NCBI GenBank assembly: GCA_019914995.1
Contig: CM034138.1
Coordinates: 7,384,535 to 7,448,534, forward strand
DNA from: Acanthochlamys bracteata
Taxonomy: Eukaryota > Streptophyta > Magnoliopsida > Pandanales > Velloziaceae
Length of the DNA: 64,000 bases
Reading direction: 5' to 3'
The position numbers and the translations under genes are program-made. The notes beneath the pieces were generated by a model that had not been told where the DNA came from, searched no databases, and saw only the letters and a list, made by a program, of their open reading frames with translations. Positions 22,061 to 33,957 of this stretch are shown one piece after another (position 1 is the first letter of the stretch; each line of letters begins with the position of its first letter).

Positions 22061-22521
22061 AGTGCATTCGAAATAAAATTTTTTTAAAATAAAAAATATT
22101 TTTATTTTTTAAAATAAATTTTATATTTAATTAAAAAAATAATTAAAATATATAATAAAAAAGTGTAATAATATTTTTTATAATTTTTAAAATTTTAAAT
22201 ATTTATAAAAAATATATTAAAAATATAAAATTAAAAATTAAAAAACTATTTTTATGATAAGCAATTGCCAAACGTCCCATAACTAAACTTGATTAGTGAG
22301 TGCGTTTGGTACTGCTTTTTCTAATTTTTTTTATTCATATTTTTTAATATATATTTTTATATATTTAAAAATTTTAATAATATCAGAAAATTTTACGTAA
22401 TTAAATTTTTTTATTACATATTTTATTTTTTTTAAAATAAAAAATAAAAAATTATTTTTTAAAAAATAAAAATATTTTTTATTTTAAAAAAACTCTAATT
22501 TATAAGCAATTCTAAAAGCAC
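22061..22521. repeat. Two adjacent AT-rich MITE-like blocks
   Basis: One block (about 22061-22281) runs from AGTGCATTCGAAATAAAA to AAGCAATTGCCAAACGTCCC. The next (about 22299-22521) runs from GTGCGTTTGGTACTGC to TTATAAGCAATTCTAAAAGC. Each has A/T stretches that could pair across the centre. They lie head to tail beside the Tourist-like element, making a nest of MITEs. Confidence 0.45.
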
Positions 22522-23199
22522 CAATATCAATTTTCCAAAATGGTCGTGTCAAAATACAATTTTTACTTGATTGGAGCTATTTGAGAGTGTTTATAACATA
22601 AAAGAAAGTTAACATATTTTTCAAAAAACAAAATTTATATTAAAAAACAATAATAGATAATAATAAAATTTTATAATATATATATACTAAATTATAAAAA
22701 GTTTTTGATAAATATTACATTAAATTTATTTTAAAATAAAAATAAAAAATTATTTAAAATACCAAGCCAAAAGGTCACAAATAAGGTGAATCCTAATATA
22801 ACCATCTTTAATATTAAGGTCATATTAAAAAAAACTGAAAAATAGAACTTATTTCAAATTTTCAAATATTTTTCTTTTTTTTTTTCAAAATAATATGTCC
22901 GATTATTTTATAATGTTAATTTATCTATGTATTTCAACAAATCTTTTTTAAAACACTTTCTATGCCAAATATAGCTTAAGAAGACCAATAGCTAAGATAA
23001 CCATCTTTAATATTACCAATTATAAAGCGAGAACCAACCTCTGCATCCTGTTTTTCTGTTCAACACATTCTGAGAGCATTAACAACATAGCAAAAACGGA
23101 AAACACATCATAAGAATTCTGAGAACATTAACAACATGAATGCATAAGTTCATAACACTAAACAAAGTAAACAACACAGCACCAGTTACAACTTACCGA

Positions 23200-24360
23200 A
23201 CCGCTTCAAATACTGATACAAAAATGTTGATGGACATGCTCTGAACGTACTCATATACCAGATTTAAGAAGCATCATCAGGATCATAGTGAGATAAAATA
23301 CACAAGGGTTCTAAGAAATGTATAGCAAGGAATGGGAAACCACTAGCAATCTGCTCAGACACCCAGCTCGGTCTAGAGTACTTCGTAATCTTGACAGAAT
23401 GCTAGGATAGTGCTTGCTCACCAGAACTCCCTTACACAGTATCAAAGTAACACAACTGCAGTGCAACTAATTGAGACAGTTATTTTTCATCTACTACTGG
23501 ACTTCAATTTGCATATAGAGTTTAATAACCTCGACCGATATTCTATGCTAACACACCCATGCACCAGAATTACCTAACCCCAATGAAGTGTAGAAAGACA
23601 ACTGTTAATACAATTACTGACTGACCTCAACTTCTGCGGCCATCGCAGTACAGCCACCTCTACTATTTCTTAATTGCAGATTTCTATCATATTTCAGCCT
23701 CAAGAAATGTTGGCATGAAATCATGCCTAATGCTGTGTCAAGTATACCCCACATCGAACTTTAAAAATGCAAATTGAGTTAATAAGATGACAACTAAGAT
23801 GTCATGCAAGCATTCTTAAACATTATCACTAAACAATTAGGTCAAGTCCTAACTTGCAACTTGATGTTTAAATCAGATACATAAAAAGCATTAGAAGATG
23901 AACAAATAAGATTGGAACAACTCAGGAAAATTCACAAGCCGACAATAAACATTCTCTAAGCTAAGCATCCATATTAAGTAAAACGTGTTACGAATTAGAG
24001 TAAACCAAAACATCCATATAGTTCTATGTACGCATAAGACTAACAAATACAAACAGTAACAATTTGCTGAACGCCCAGCTTCATCTACAGACTCAAAAAC
24101 ATTGATGGACATGCTTTAAAAGTACTCATTCACCAGAATAATATTAGCTAGTACATAAATGGTGCAAATGAAGTGTAGAAAACAGACAGCATCCATTACT
24201 GAAGATCAATGTAGCAAAATAGCAATTTGCTCAGTCACTCAATACCGCATACTGGAATTAGTAACCTTGACCGAAATGCTATGCTATCAGCCTATCCACC
24301 AGAATTACCTTACGCATTATATTAAATGAGACAAACAAGGAATGAAGGTTAACACAGTTT
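23200..24360. repeat. Diverged local duplication downstream of prohibitin
   Basis: Pieces around 23220-23600 recur around 24090-24320. Examples are TTGATGGACATGCT followed by a GTACTCAT, TTGCTCAG, a CCTTGACCGA-type core and CCAGAATTACCT. A third, shorter match lies at about 23520-23600. Copies are clearly diverged. The stretch has no open frame and may be 3' flank of the prohibitin gene. Confidence 0.5.
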
Positions 24361-24823
24361 ATTTACCATCCATTACCGAACTTCAACATAAACACAGAAA
24401 AAACTGGGAAATTGAGCTCGCGATCTTAATTTGCTTTTGTCATCGCACAAAAAAAACATGCACCACTAAAAATCACATTATATAAAAGAATGAACATGTA
24501 TAAATGACTGATGATCATAGAACTGAACAGAAAAGCCAATTCCTCAGCATTTAAATCTCATAGAAGAGTCTTACCAACAGATTGATCACAGGTAAACCTC
24601 AACCAATTAACAGAAACATATTCCCATATAAAATGTGTCATATGCATCTCAGCCTTCATGACAGATATTTCAATTTTCTCTCTTATCTAAAACCATCAGA
24701 TTAGGTTCAAGAAACTAAAAAGCGAAGAAGAAACTAAATGATACTTCAAGCATGCAAGATGGACAAGAAACTAAACCGAAAACATCATTATCAACTCAGA
24801 TAGTAGAACTAGTACTAGTTCCA

Positions 24824-25678
24824 TCACCGTCCGAGTGTTGCAGGGTTGATTCCAAGTAGCATATTGTTTCCACCAGGCAAGTACGCAACATTAGGGGACT
24901 TGGCAAGTGTAGCAGCAATCTCCCTCGCAGCTTCGATCCTCCTCAGCTCAAGCAACCCCATCCCAACCGCAGCAGTTGCATCCGAAATCAGCTTTGCGGC
25001 CTCACTCTCTCCTTCTGCCCTGATCACTGCAGCCCGTCTCTCCTGCTCTGCCTTCGCCACAAGAAACTTCGACCTCTCCGCCTCCTGCTGCGCCACCTGC
25101 TTCTTTTCCACTGCCTGTGAGAACTCCGCCCCGTAGGACAGGTGGGTAATAGCCACATCATCAAGCACTATATTGAAATCCCTCGCTCTACGCACCAATG
25201 CGTCACGAACAAGAGCGGACACGTGCGGTCTCTCAGTAAGCAACTGATCAGCATTAAACTGCGCCACCACAGCTTTTAAAACTTCATTTCCAATCGAAGG
25301 TAGCACCTTTTCATCGTACTCCGTTCCCAATGATTTGAAAATCACCGGAAGACGTTCCACATCGGGGCGAGAGAGCAAGCGGAGAGTGAGATTCACCATC
25401 TGGAGATCTTTGGTTCCCGAATTGGAAGAGAAGGTGTGGGGGCGAGTGCGGATATCGAAGATGTACGGTTTCTGGAGCCAGGGAATGCGGAGATGGGTGC
25501 CCTCGCCGACGGTGGAATCGAGAACACCGCGGAATCGGTCGAAGATCACGGCGCGCTGGCCACCGTCGACGGTGTAGAGGGAGGAGTTGATGAGTGTGAC
25601 TCCGGTGCCGACAGCTATGGCCGCGCGAGCGAGGTTGGTGAGGAACGAGACCGCTGCTTGGTTGCCGCCCGCCGCCAT
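24824..25678 (-). CDS. Prohibitin, mitochondrial, type-1 (PHB3/PHB4-like)
   Basis: An intronless frame encodes 284 residues from the ATG at 25678 ([13 protein letters not shown]). The frame extends further upstream only with a GTG, so this ATG is preferred and matches the family start. An N-terminal hydrophobic anchor ([17 protein letters not shown]) precedes the SPFH/PHB domain: [15 protein letters not shown], then [43 protein letters not shown] and [12 protein letters not shown] coiled coil, QKQ-type [20 protein letters not shown], follows and the end is [14 protein letters not shown]. Prohibitins form large rings in the mitochondrial inner membrane that scaffold m-AAA proteases and respiratory complexes, and plant PHB3 affects meristem growth and stress signalling. 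The sequence is complete and looks functional. Confidence 0.95.
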   Translation of the reverse strand: MAAGGNQAAVSFLTNLARAAIAVGTGVTLINSSLYTVDGGQRAVIFDRFRGVLDSTVGEGTHLRIPWLQKPYIFDIRTRPHTFSSNSGTKDLQMVNLTLRLLSRPDVERLPVIFKSLGTEYDEKVLPSIGNEVLKAVVAQFNADQLLTERPHVSALVRDALVRRARDFNIVLDDVAITHLSYGAEFSQAVEKKQVAQQEAERSKFLVAKAEQERRAAVIRAEGESEAAKLISDATAAVGMGLLELRRIEAAREIAATLAKSPNVAYLPGGNNMLLGINPATLGR

Positions 25679-25762
25679 GGAGTTTGGTTGATCTCTAGGG
25701 TTTTGGTTTGAGGGTTTAGGGATTTGAGTTGAACGAGTGGAGAAGCGAACGAATGAATGCAC

Positions 25763-26284
25763 GGAGAAGATTAATAGAAGCGTGAGGGAAGCTTGGATTG
25801 GGGAGGAAGAAAAAAAAAATTATAGATTTTTTCTTGTTTTGGGTTTCTTTTTGCGAATGAAATAATTATATTATTATCATTTTATTTCTCTAGCAAATTG
25901 TTAAAAAATGAGACTTGAGAACTCAGGTTTGTTTAAAAAAAGTAAAATGGTTAACAGTAAAATAAGATAAAAATATGTTCCTTGAGATTTGTTTGTTTAT
26001 ATGTTGAAATTTCTTTCGAGGATGAATTGCATGTTTATTTAACGATATAAACTCAATTTTTTAATTAAAAAAGTTTACTTTTACTCATTTCAAAACAAAA
26101 TATATAGAAAAATTAAACTTAGTTATCTCACTAAAAATTTTAGTTTAAAATTCAAATTTTAAAGTAAAAAATTTTATTTCAAATTCAATTTTAGCACAAA
26201 ATAAATACAAATATTATCTTTTATCAACTTATTTTTTAAAATTAAAATTTATATTTTAAAATTTTACTTTCAAACCATATTTAG
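25763..26284. other. Prohibitin upstream region
   Basis: The proximal 150 bases are the probable promoter and 5' UTR of the minus-strand prohibitin gene. The remainder is AT-rich with MITE-like A/T runs and no recognised feature. Confidence 0.35.
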
Positions 26285-26964
26285 CATAGTTGTCAGATCT
26301 GGACGGTAAATCGGTCAGAATTTGCAAAAAAATCGTTTATGCAATCGACCCGTTTCGATCCAGTTTGATCTATTTTGACCCGCTTCAACCCGATCAATCC
26401 ACCCGCCCGAATTGAATAAAATTTTAAAAAAATTGATGATATATTTAACGCAAAAATAATTATTAATAATTCTATATTAAAAAATAATATGTAGTTTAGA
26501 TTTTCTATTTGGATGTGATAATACAAAATTATAATTGATTATGTCTTATTTGTAAATATTAATTATTAGTTAATTTTAAATTTTTATATTGTAAAATATT
26601 CAGACTCAAATATGTATACCTAAAAAAATTAGTTATGTCTCTTTTATAATTTTATCTCTTTCTAATCTCCTAATTTATTTAAATATTTTTTATTATAAAT
26701 TTTCGTTGTTATTATTATTGCTGGTAATAGTAATACTATGGTGGCAATATTTCAATTTTCGCTATAATTATTATTGCTGTTGTTGTTAATAGTAATGCCA
26801 TAGTAAAATATTTTAATTTTTTGCTATAATTGCTGCTACTATTATTGTTGATAGTATCATAATAGTAGTAGTTTTTTTAATGTAATTTTTGTTATTATTG
26901 ATTAAAAATGCTTTAATATTATTGACCCGACGGCTCGATGTCCGATCCAATTTTTATAATTATG
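26285..26964. mobile_element. Non-autonomous hAT element, CATAGTTG family, 680 bp
   Basis: The left end is CATAGTTGTCAGATCTGGAC. The right end reversed starts CATAATTATAAAAATTGGAT. The flanks ATATTTAG and TTATTTAG match at seven of eight positions. The interior matches the 38.0-kb element over several hundred bases (for example TTGATGATATATTTAA, TTTGGATGTGATAAT and CAAATATGTATACCTAAA) and has TTATTATTGCTG-like trinucleotide-rich stretches. It encodes no transposase. Confidence 0.8.
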
Positions 26965-26972
26965 TTATTTAG

Positions 26973-27640
26973 AAGTACTTTTTGTATCGATAATCTTATC
27001 ATTGTTTTAATGTGGTCACAACCATTTCAAAGTGAATATGAAACTCAACTTAAAAGGATTTAGGACTTGTTTGTTTTTTCGTAAGTTCCTCAAAGTAACC
27101 CTTTGGATCAAATATTCACTTTTGGATAATTTTGTGTATTTGTTTTCAAAATTCATTTTCACAAATTGAGTTTTTAAAATTTATTTTTCAAAACCTTATT
27201 AACAAATCACATACCAACAAATAAAACGTCTTCAATAGGAAACTTGAATAAAATGAATTGCGTAAGATTTAATGGGATATAATGTAGATGATATTTTTAC
27301 TTTTTAAAAAATATTTACAGCATTGTAGAAACTCTTTAAAAATTTAACAAAATATTAATAAATTTATGTATTATATGTATAAATTAGTTTTCAAAACTAA
27401 AAAGATAAAATTATTTTTCAAAAATTCCATCTAAAACTTTTTTCATCAAAAATATTTTGTTATAAGCGATTCTCTTCATCTCAAAAACCACGAATGTTTT
27501 CTAAACGCAATACTCGTTTGATAGGATTTAAACCAGTTGGGTTTCCAATATTTTCCAATTGTCAAATATAATATCTTCTTCTTCTTGACTACAAACTAAG
27601 ATTAATTCAGTATGCAGTAACCCAACATACATATATAACA
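26973..27640. other. Intergenic AT-rich DNA
   Basis: Nothing recognisable was seen apart from A/T-rich MITE-like sequence around 27070-27500. Confidence 0.35.
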
Positions 27641-27659
27641 CAGATTTCAGAAGTCTCCA

Positions 27660-27895
27660 TGGCTTCCTTCACGTTCAGTCGTCAGCAATCCGTCTGACCT
27701 TGCCGTCGGTAACAAACCGTACATAACTCCGATCGATGCAAGCTCGGAGAACCTATTGCAATAGCCATGAAACCTGATAATTCTGGATTTCAGCACACAG
27801 TTCTCCTGCAGTGCCATACGGTCCATAAGAGAAATTCCTGCACTTAAAATGTAAGTGATTTTACTCGCATTTGCGTGTTCTCGTTCATTCCAAAG
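27660..27895 (-). pseudogene. Jacalin-like lectin remnant, copy A
   Basis: This minus-strand piece aligns with the exon at 30104-30385 of copy B but is full of frame disruptions. Only short stretches such as ASGHFGMN remain readable before stops appear. The 5' lectin exon present in copy B is absent here. It cannot encode a lectin domain. Confidence 0.65.
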
Positions 27896-28018
27896 TGACC
27901 ACTTGCTGAATTTTTTTCATCAAGTTACAACAATAGTACTGAAACAGAAATCGAAGGAAAACAAAAAAGAGAACCCACCCAATGTCTATGAAAAGATCAC
28001 TTCTTTGATTCAACGACT

Positions 28019-28477
28019 CACTACTAAAAAAAACAGCTTCACCCACTGATCAAAACAGTCAATAACTTATCCTTTTCGGTCAGCAAATCAAATTAGCGAC
28101 TGAAATAAAACCAATCGGCAAAGTGTTGGCAAATTAAGATCGCTAAACACTTTGCCGACCGACGTTAAATGTTAGTCGGCATCGCACAAAACTTATCGAC
28201 TGAACAGATATATCGCTAACTACCAACGGAACCTCTAGTCGAAAAGTTAATACTTACCGACTACTTAAGTCTTCAGTCAATAACTTATTAAAATAGTTAC
28301 CGATTTGCTGCAATTTGTCAGTAATGTTTATTAAAATACCGACTAAAGTGTGTGAAAGTCGGTACTTTTTTCAAATTTACTTTTTTCAAATTTGCCGACT
28401 ACTATGTATTTAGTCGGTAATTTGCAAACTTATTCACTGAAAATTGTCAGTAGGTAATGATCTTCTCTGTAATAGCG
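28019..28477. mobile_element. CACTA-type (En/Spm) non-autonomous element, 459 bp
   Basis: The left end is CACTACTAAAAAAAACAGC and the right end reversed is CGCTATTACAGAGAAGATC, an imperfect CACTA-type inverted repeat. The trinucleotide ACT flanks both ends (28016-28018 and 28478-28480). Inside, short motifs such as GTCGGT, GCCGAC and ACCGAC occur many times in both orientations, as expected of subterminal transposase-binding repeats. The paralogous site near 31009 reads TTCAATGACTCCAAATGAC without any insertion, which confirms the ends and the 3-bp duplication. Confidence 0.88.
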
Positions 28478-28799
28478 ACTCCAAATAACGAAAGACAGAG
28501 GCATGAATATATATATAGAAAGGAGACGCCTGCTCGTAATCTTCTACAGAAATTTAAGTGCATGTATAGGGAAACCCAAAAGACATAGGTATAACGAAGG
28601 TGCCTGCTGCAATCTTCTAGAGAAATTAGTTAAGTGCATCTTCAGGGAAGTCCAAAAGACATGTATTTCATATAGCAATGAATGCGCTGTTCAGGTACAT
28701 TACGTTTTTAAGAAAACTAAAAGTATCACAATTAAAAAATATCCGAAGCAAATTTTTGGAGTAGTGTGGACAGATTTTTTACCTCCTACATAATTATTT

Positions 28800-30100
28800 T
28801 GTAATTCTACGACGCAATTAAATCAAAACTAAAAAAGAACAATTTTCAAACTCATTTAATTTTAATCTGACTAACATTAAATTCAATCTCGATTTAAATA
28901 GATCAATTTTTAAATTATTTTTTAAACTGAATCATATATTGTCATCTCTAAACTCGTTTACTTGTGAAGTATAGCTAGAGCTCTAGGAAAATATTTTGCA
29001 GAATCACATAAACCATGTATCAGTGTGTGCCGACGAAGATGCCGGGGTAGTGCGATTTTTTTAATCGAGAAGAACAAATAATGATTTAGGACGTATTTTA
29101 TATATACAAAATTTTAATTTTTTTTATCGGAATTAAAATTTCAGTAATTCATATATATATATTTTAAATATAAATTAAACTTAAAATTATACTTTAAAGT
29201 TAGTATAATTTACTTCCAACCCATTTTAAAAATAAAAATTAAACCTCATTTTCAATTTATTTAAGAAAATATTTAAAATACTAAATTAAACTTTACTTTT
29301 AATTTATCTTTAAAAAAGATTTTTCTCACGTTCGCGTAACTCATTTATATGCATTTGAAAGCACACCCTCTACAGAATTCACTTTAGAAATTAGAACCTC
29401 ACATAAGGTGAAAAACTACAGTGAAGCCAACTTTTAAAACATGTTTTGGCTTTACTTTTCTACTTAATTTTTTCTAATTTTTATTTCATATTTTTAATAA
29501 ATTTTTTATAATATTCTATATAATTTATTTAAAAATTTAAAATATAAAAAATTTATGTTATAAAATTTTATTATTAATTATTTATATTATTTAAGTAAAT
29601 AAAACTTGCTTTTAGAAATAAATAGACGAAAATATTTTTTGTATTAAAAAGTTTTGTTTTTAAATACTTCGGAACGTCTAATAACTCTTGTGGAGTATTT
29701 TCTTTTTTAATAAAATTTGAATTTTACTTCCAAGATTGTTTCAAAAACTTGCAACTTCTTTTCTTGCTCTAAAATCAAACCTGCTTTTCAAACTAAAGGC
29801 AAGAAATGCCCAACATTAGTTATTGTAATCTAAGTTGCAATACAACAAAATTATAGAACCAAATTCTCAGCTAAAATAATTGACTAACTACTTAACATTA
29901 ACATTTTTCACACATAAATACATACTTGAGCTTATCCAATATTCATGCAACTAATCCGAACATAATCTAACATAACTTGAAAACCTAACATAAATCAATA
30001 CAAAAACTTTCAATGTTACTATATCGGTAACATTCATATTTATTTAACATATAATAAGAAGTCCAACATACATAACTAAAGATTTCAGAAAATGATGACA
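28800..30100. other. Intergenic DNA between the duplicated segments
   Basis: AT-rich DNA with at least one MITE-like block (about 29420-29690). No coding sequence was recognised. Confidence 0.4.
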
Positions 30101-31310
30101 GATCTAACCAACTAGATTTAGATATTCATGACTTTCGTTAAGGTTCTTCAGCAATCCATCTGATCTTGCCACTGGTATCAATCTGTACATAAACTCCGAT
30201 GGCTGAAAGGGAGGGGTAGTCGTTGCATTGGCCATGAAACCCGATAATTCTGGCATCACCGGAAATGGTTTATCTTCTTCGGTGCCATACGGTCCATAAC
30301 TGCTATTTTCGGTCTTAAATGTAAGTGATATTATTCGCGCTCTTTTGAAATGGTCCATTCCAAAGTGACCACTTACTGAAATCAAAGGCCCTATTAAAGA
30401 TATCTGCAACCACAACCTAGTTACATTTGATGATCAAGTGTAACAGCATTTCAGTGCCCTTACGTACCATCTCAAAGTTGGTTCCCTCTGTGCCGTGGAT
30501 GTCTGACACAATGCGGTCTGCATCACCTTTCTCGTATATGAATTGGACAGAGTCGATGTATTTCTCAGACCTTCATATAATGATCATCTTTGGGTTGCCT
30601 TGGTGTCCGTCATCCCATTTTTTGCCATAATATGTTGTGCCTACAGGTCCCATCTTCAAACACGTCTTCAACCCAAAAAAAAAAGGGAAAAAAAGACCCA
30701 TATGCGCATGAGTTGTAAGTTACAAGTAAGAAGACAGTGTGTACCGGAACGGAAAGAATCATCTTCTAGTTCATGTTTGTCTTACCATGGTTTTGGCACG
30801 TACGCACAGTATGAGAAGTAGCTACCGATCTCTTTTAAGCACTGCAACAAGCACAACAGATTAATTAAGTTCGAGTACCTTCGCGATATAACTCAAAATG
30901 AATACTGAATTTTTTTCATCAAGCTACAATAACAGCGACGCAGAAATTAAAGGAAAATAGGGAATCCAACCAGTGCCTATGAAAAGATCACCTCTGCCTG
31001 CTTCAATGACTCCAAATGACAAAAGACAGAGGCATGAATATATACAGAGAGGAGGTGCCTGCTCGTAATCTTCTAAAGATATTTACAAGTGCGTGTATAG
31101 GGAAGTCCAAAAGACATAGGTATCTCAGTGACGATAAATATTCCAACATCTGGAAGGGAACTTATTGCCAGAGAGAAATTCATATCGCAATCAGTGCGCT
31201 GTTTAGGCGCATTAAGTTTCTAAGAAAACTAAAAAAAATCACAATTGAAAAATAGCGAAGCAAATATTGGAGTAGCGTGGACAGCTTTTTTACCTCCTAC
31301 ATCAATCTCT
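30100..31310. repeat. Copy B of the diverged direct duplication (partner 27650-28800)
   Basis: It is the fuller copy: it keeps the 5' lectin exon and the unoccupied CACTA site. Both copies end at the same motif TTTTTACCTCCTACAT (about 28778 and 31288). Confidence 0.82.
30104..30660 (-). pseudogene. Jacalin-related lectin gene, interrupted by an in-frame stop
   Basis: The 5' exon (about 30660-30475) reads KMGPVGTTYYGKKWDDGHQG, then NPKMIII, a TGA stop, then RSEKYIDSVQFIYEKGD and GTEGTNFEM before a GT donor. After an acceptor near 30391 the next exon reads SLIGPLISVSGHFGMDHF, RARIISLTFKTENSSYGPYG, EEDKPFPVMPELSGFMA and ends NESHEYLNLVG. The G-x-WDDG start, the IVSDIHG-type turn and the SLTFKT-YGPYGTEE core are those of the mannose-binding jacalin beta-prism fold. 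The stop within strand 2, and a C-terminus that departs from the usual G-WYLD-IG ending, point to a pseudogene. A sequencing error at the TGA cannot be excluded. Confidence 0.75.
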
Positions 31311-31636
31311 CCCAACAAAATTGGGAAATAATCCCTAAACATTTATTTAATTCTCACGAAAATGTAGACTTTTGAGCAGTGTAAGTTGTACTAATCGTTT
31401 ACGTTTATCACTTGCTGCAAGTTTGAGATGGGACACAAAAAAACCAATTTATTTCTTCTCCTAAATAGAATTGTTCAAGGGATGAAGAAAAATGGAACAA
31501 CTGGAAAACATTCACTACAGCAACTCTGTTGGGCACGTGTGTCAAACTTCTGCACCTTCGGAACTTTAGACTGTTTTAACATAAGCTGTTTGCTGAGATT
31601 TAACCCAGATGAAGCTAAGCAACACGAGCTACTATT

Positions 31637-33957
31637 TCATGAAGTGGGCTTTTGGAAAATGTGGCTATACATCGTCCACCAGTTCTTGGAAGCCTCTTCT
31701 ACCGTTCGGTATGTCCATATATGTGGCTTGGCCTTCTCTCGCGCTTCTAGAATTTCCTGAAAGAAGCAGGTGAAAAAGACAATAGGTCTGATATTAAATT
31801 CATCAAAGTATAGTATGCCACAAACAAATGGGGACAACTTGGAAGTAGACAGGCTAAAAAAAGCTCTCCCCATTGACTTGTGGGTAAGGTTGAAATTATT
31901 TTTACAGAATGCTATCAAAAGAATCTTTTTAATAGAAATTTGATCAACACCAGATGCCTTAAGCGACAGGATTGAGAAGAACAAACGCTGAAATTAGACG
32001 AAATGAAAAAACAGAAGAATACACGCTAAGAAAACCTCACACAAGGAGAAAAGCAGCAAAGACAAAGGGGGACAATTGAATCATCATTGCACAATCAGAA
32101 GCTCCTGTTAACACTAAAAGGGAGTATCACCCAATAATCTCACTTTTGTGAAAATTTTAATTTCTCTCAAACACAGTGAATGGTCTGGAGTTTAAAGCAA
32201 GCTTCATAACTTTCTTTATTGTGATTATGAAGCCTTATATAAGCACTGGTATAGCAAAACCAGCAGGTATGAAGTGTTCAGAAAGGAACTGCTACGATAA
32301 GAAATAAACATTTATTTTATCTAACAGCAAACTACTTTGCTGATATACTGAAGAAAAAAAAAACAAGAGATATATGGAGTTTACAACATTTGCATCATCA
32401 ATAAAGAAAAGAAATAAATCATATACAACATTGTATGATCTAATAATAGAGATAGTGATGATTGGCTAACCTGAACTTCAGCAGATCTTTTAGTTTTCAA
32501 GCTCAAGCAGTCAAAAAGAGCATTCCACTTCCCAAAGCAATTATCAAATTCTCCACATCTATAGTACTGTTGCATCTGGTGAAATGGAGCTGCAAATAGT
32601 GCACAACGATCACTCTAATTACATATTATCATATGATATGCAATGCTAAAGATTAACAAGTAAGATTACTTCGAAAAGAAGGGGAAAGAGCTATTTGTCA
32701 ATATAATAATCTTCATCCTGATAACATCCTTGACAATCTCCAAGAAAGGATGAAGTATGAACAAGAACCACTATGAAAAACATGCGCATGGAGGATGTCC
32801 CTAAAGGAAAGGGCAAAGCCATTTATATGTGCATATGCTTGTGGGGATGCTATATGCATCAAAGAGAATTGTCAAAGAAAAAAAATAAAAAGAAAAAAAG
32901 AAGGAATGGAGGTAGCAAGGCAACTAACAATTGGAAAACCATATTTTTTCAGGAGGCAGTCAAAGATGATACGCTATTCAAGCAAACGGTCAATCAGAGT
33001 CTAAAGTTGTATATAAGAGGGTGAAATTCAAGGAATTTGCTCGCAAGTCAGACTCCTTCAAATGTACCTCAACAACTTTTGAAGGCCAAACTGTTCTCAT
33101 TCTAAATATTTAGCAACCAGATTGGACGGATATACTACTTTAGGGTTTTAGTTCCATGCATGCCCATGTATTGATCCTCCAAATCGGATCCAAAATTGCA
33201 CATTGTATTTCAAAGCATCCTAAATCAACATTTCACCCAAATGCAGGAACAAAAATCCCAATTTGATGAGACCAATTGTAACTTATAAGTTACACTCTAT
33301 AATACTTGAACTATCACCAATTACACAACTCCTTACCTACTCAAAAAATCATATAACTAATTGGTCCACCCTAAACATTCCTGCATCTCACTGACAGATG
33401 ACTGATGACCACAGCCCTCTCGACGACCTTCAAAATCTAACTTAATCAAGCCTAATAAACAAACCAACAGGTAGCAAGTGTGACGAAACAATAGCCAACA
33501 GGAAAACAATATCTCTTCTAGTCTTTTCCTGTAGGCAGCTCGATTAGCTCGTCCTTGATGCAAGTGTAATGATAATTGAACCCTGAAAAAACTAATAACA
33601 CGCATCCATCCATTATTCTTCAAAGTACCAATTCACAAACAACCCATGCACAAAACAATAATCGACACAAATTGGGATTCTGGGCTTTCTTTATTTTCCC
33701 AATATGAGATAATTAAGCCAATAAAAATCACATTTGCACCAAAAAATCAAGCAAAAGCAGCAACAACAGCAGAAAAATAAACAAGATTAAACTTTATGGT
33801 TTGATATAAAAAGCAGAGAAAAATTATTACAGTAACAGAACCAAAGCGCATCGAAGCACTTGGTGCAAGACAGATGCTTCACTTGATTCTGCTCGGCCGC
33901 CACCGTTGGTGGCTTCCCGGGAGCTCCGCCGCCGCTCTCCGCCGCCGGTTCTTTCAT
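31637..33957 (-). CDS. EMI1-like (DUF3128) twin CX9C protein
   Basis: Three exons join in frame: 33957-33831, 32589-32471 and 31756-31637, giving 121 residues. The N-terminus is a low-complexity MKEPAAESGGGAPGKPP. The core has two CX9C motifs, CTKCFDALWFC and CFGKWNALFDC, linked by YSPFHQMQQYYRCGEFDN. The C-terminal part is EILEAREKAKPHIWTYRT then ASKNWWTMYSHIF. This is the DUF3128 family, whose yeast member Emi1 is needed for transcription of meiotic genes and is counted among twin-CX9C proteins. Such proteins are usually imported into the mitochondrial intermembrane space by Mia40. The function in plants is not established. Intron 1 is about 1.24 kb. The frame is intact and both splice junctions keep family-conserved residues (FCYSP and EVQEIL). 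Confidence 0.85.

Larger units (their letters stand above)
19716..24823. other. Long MITE-rich intergenic block
   Basis: No protein-coding gene was recognised here. The content is the ABCI1 5' flank, the 94-bp tandem repeat, four MITE-like blocks, more AT-rich DNA at 22.5-23.0 kb, and the diverged duplication next to prohibitin. An 18-base sequence (CGTATTATCTGCAGATCA) occurs twice, near 19748 and 19859. Confidence 0.45.
27650..28800. repeat. Copy A of a diverged direct duplication (partner 30100-31310)
   Basis: After removal of the CACTA insertion and allowing one deletion, this segment aligns with 30100-31310. Shared anchors include CATTCCAAAGTGACCACTT, TATGAAAAGATCAC, AAGACAGAGGCATGAATAT and GCCTGCTCGTAATCTTCTA, in the same order. 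Both copies carry jacalin-lectin remnants on the minus strand. Confidence 0.82.

Noticed and set aside
25679-25762. N-terminal extension of prohibitin by 28 residues
   Set aside because: It starts with GTG. The ATG at 25678 matches the family start (a short N-terminus just before the membrane anchor).
32773-33024. Lys-rich plus-strand frame (KKNKKKKRRN)
   Set aside because: It lies inside the EMI1-like intron over an A-rich run, and low-complexity DNA explains it.
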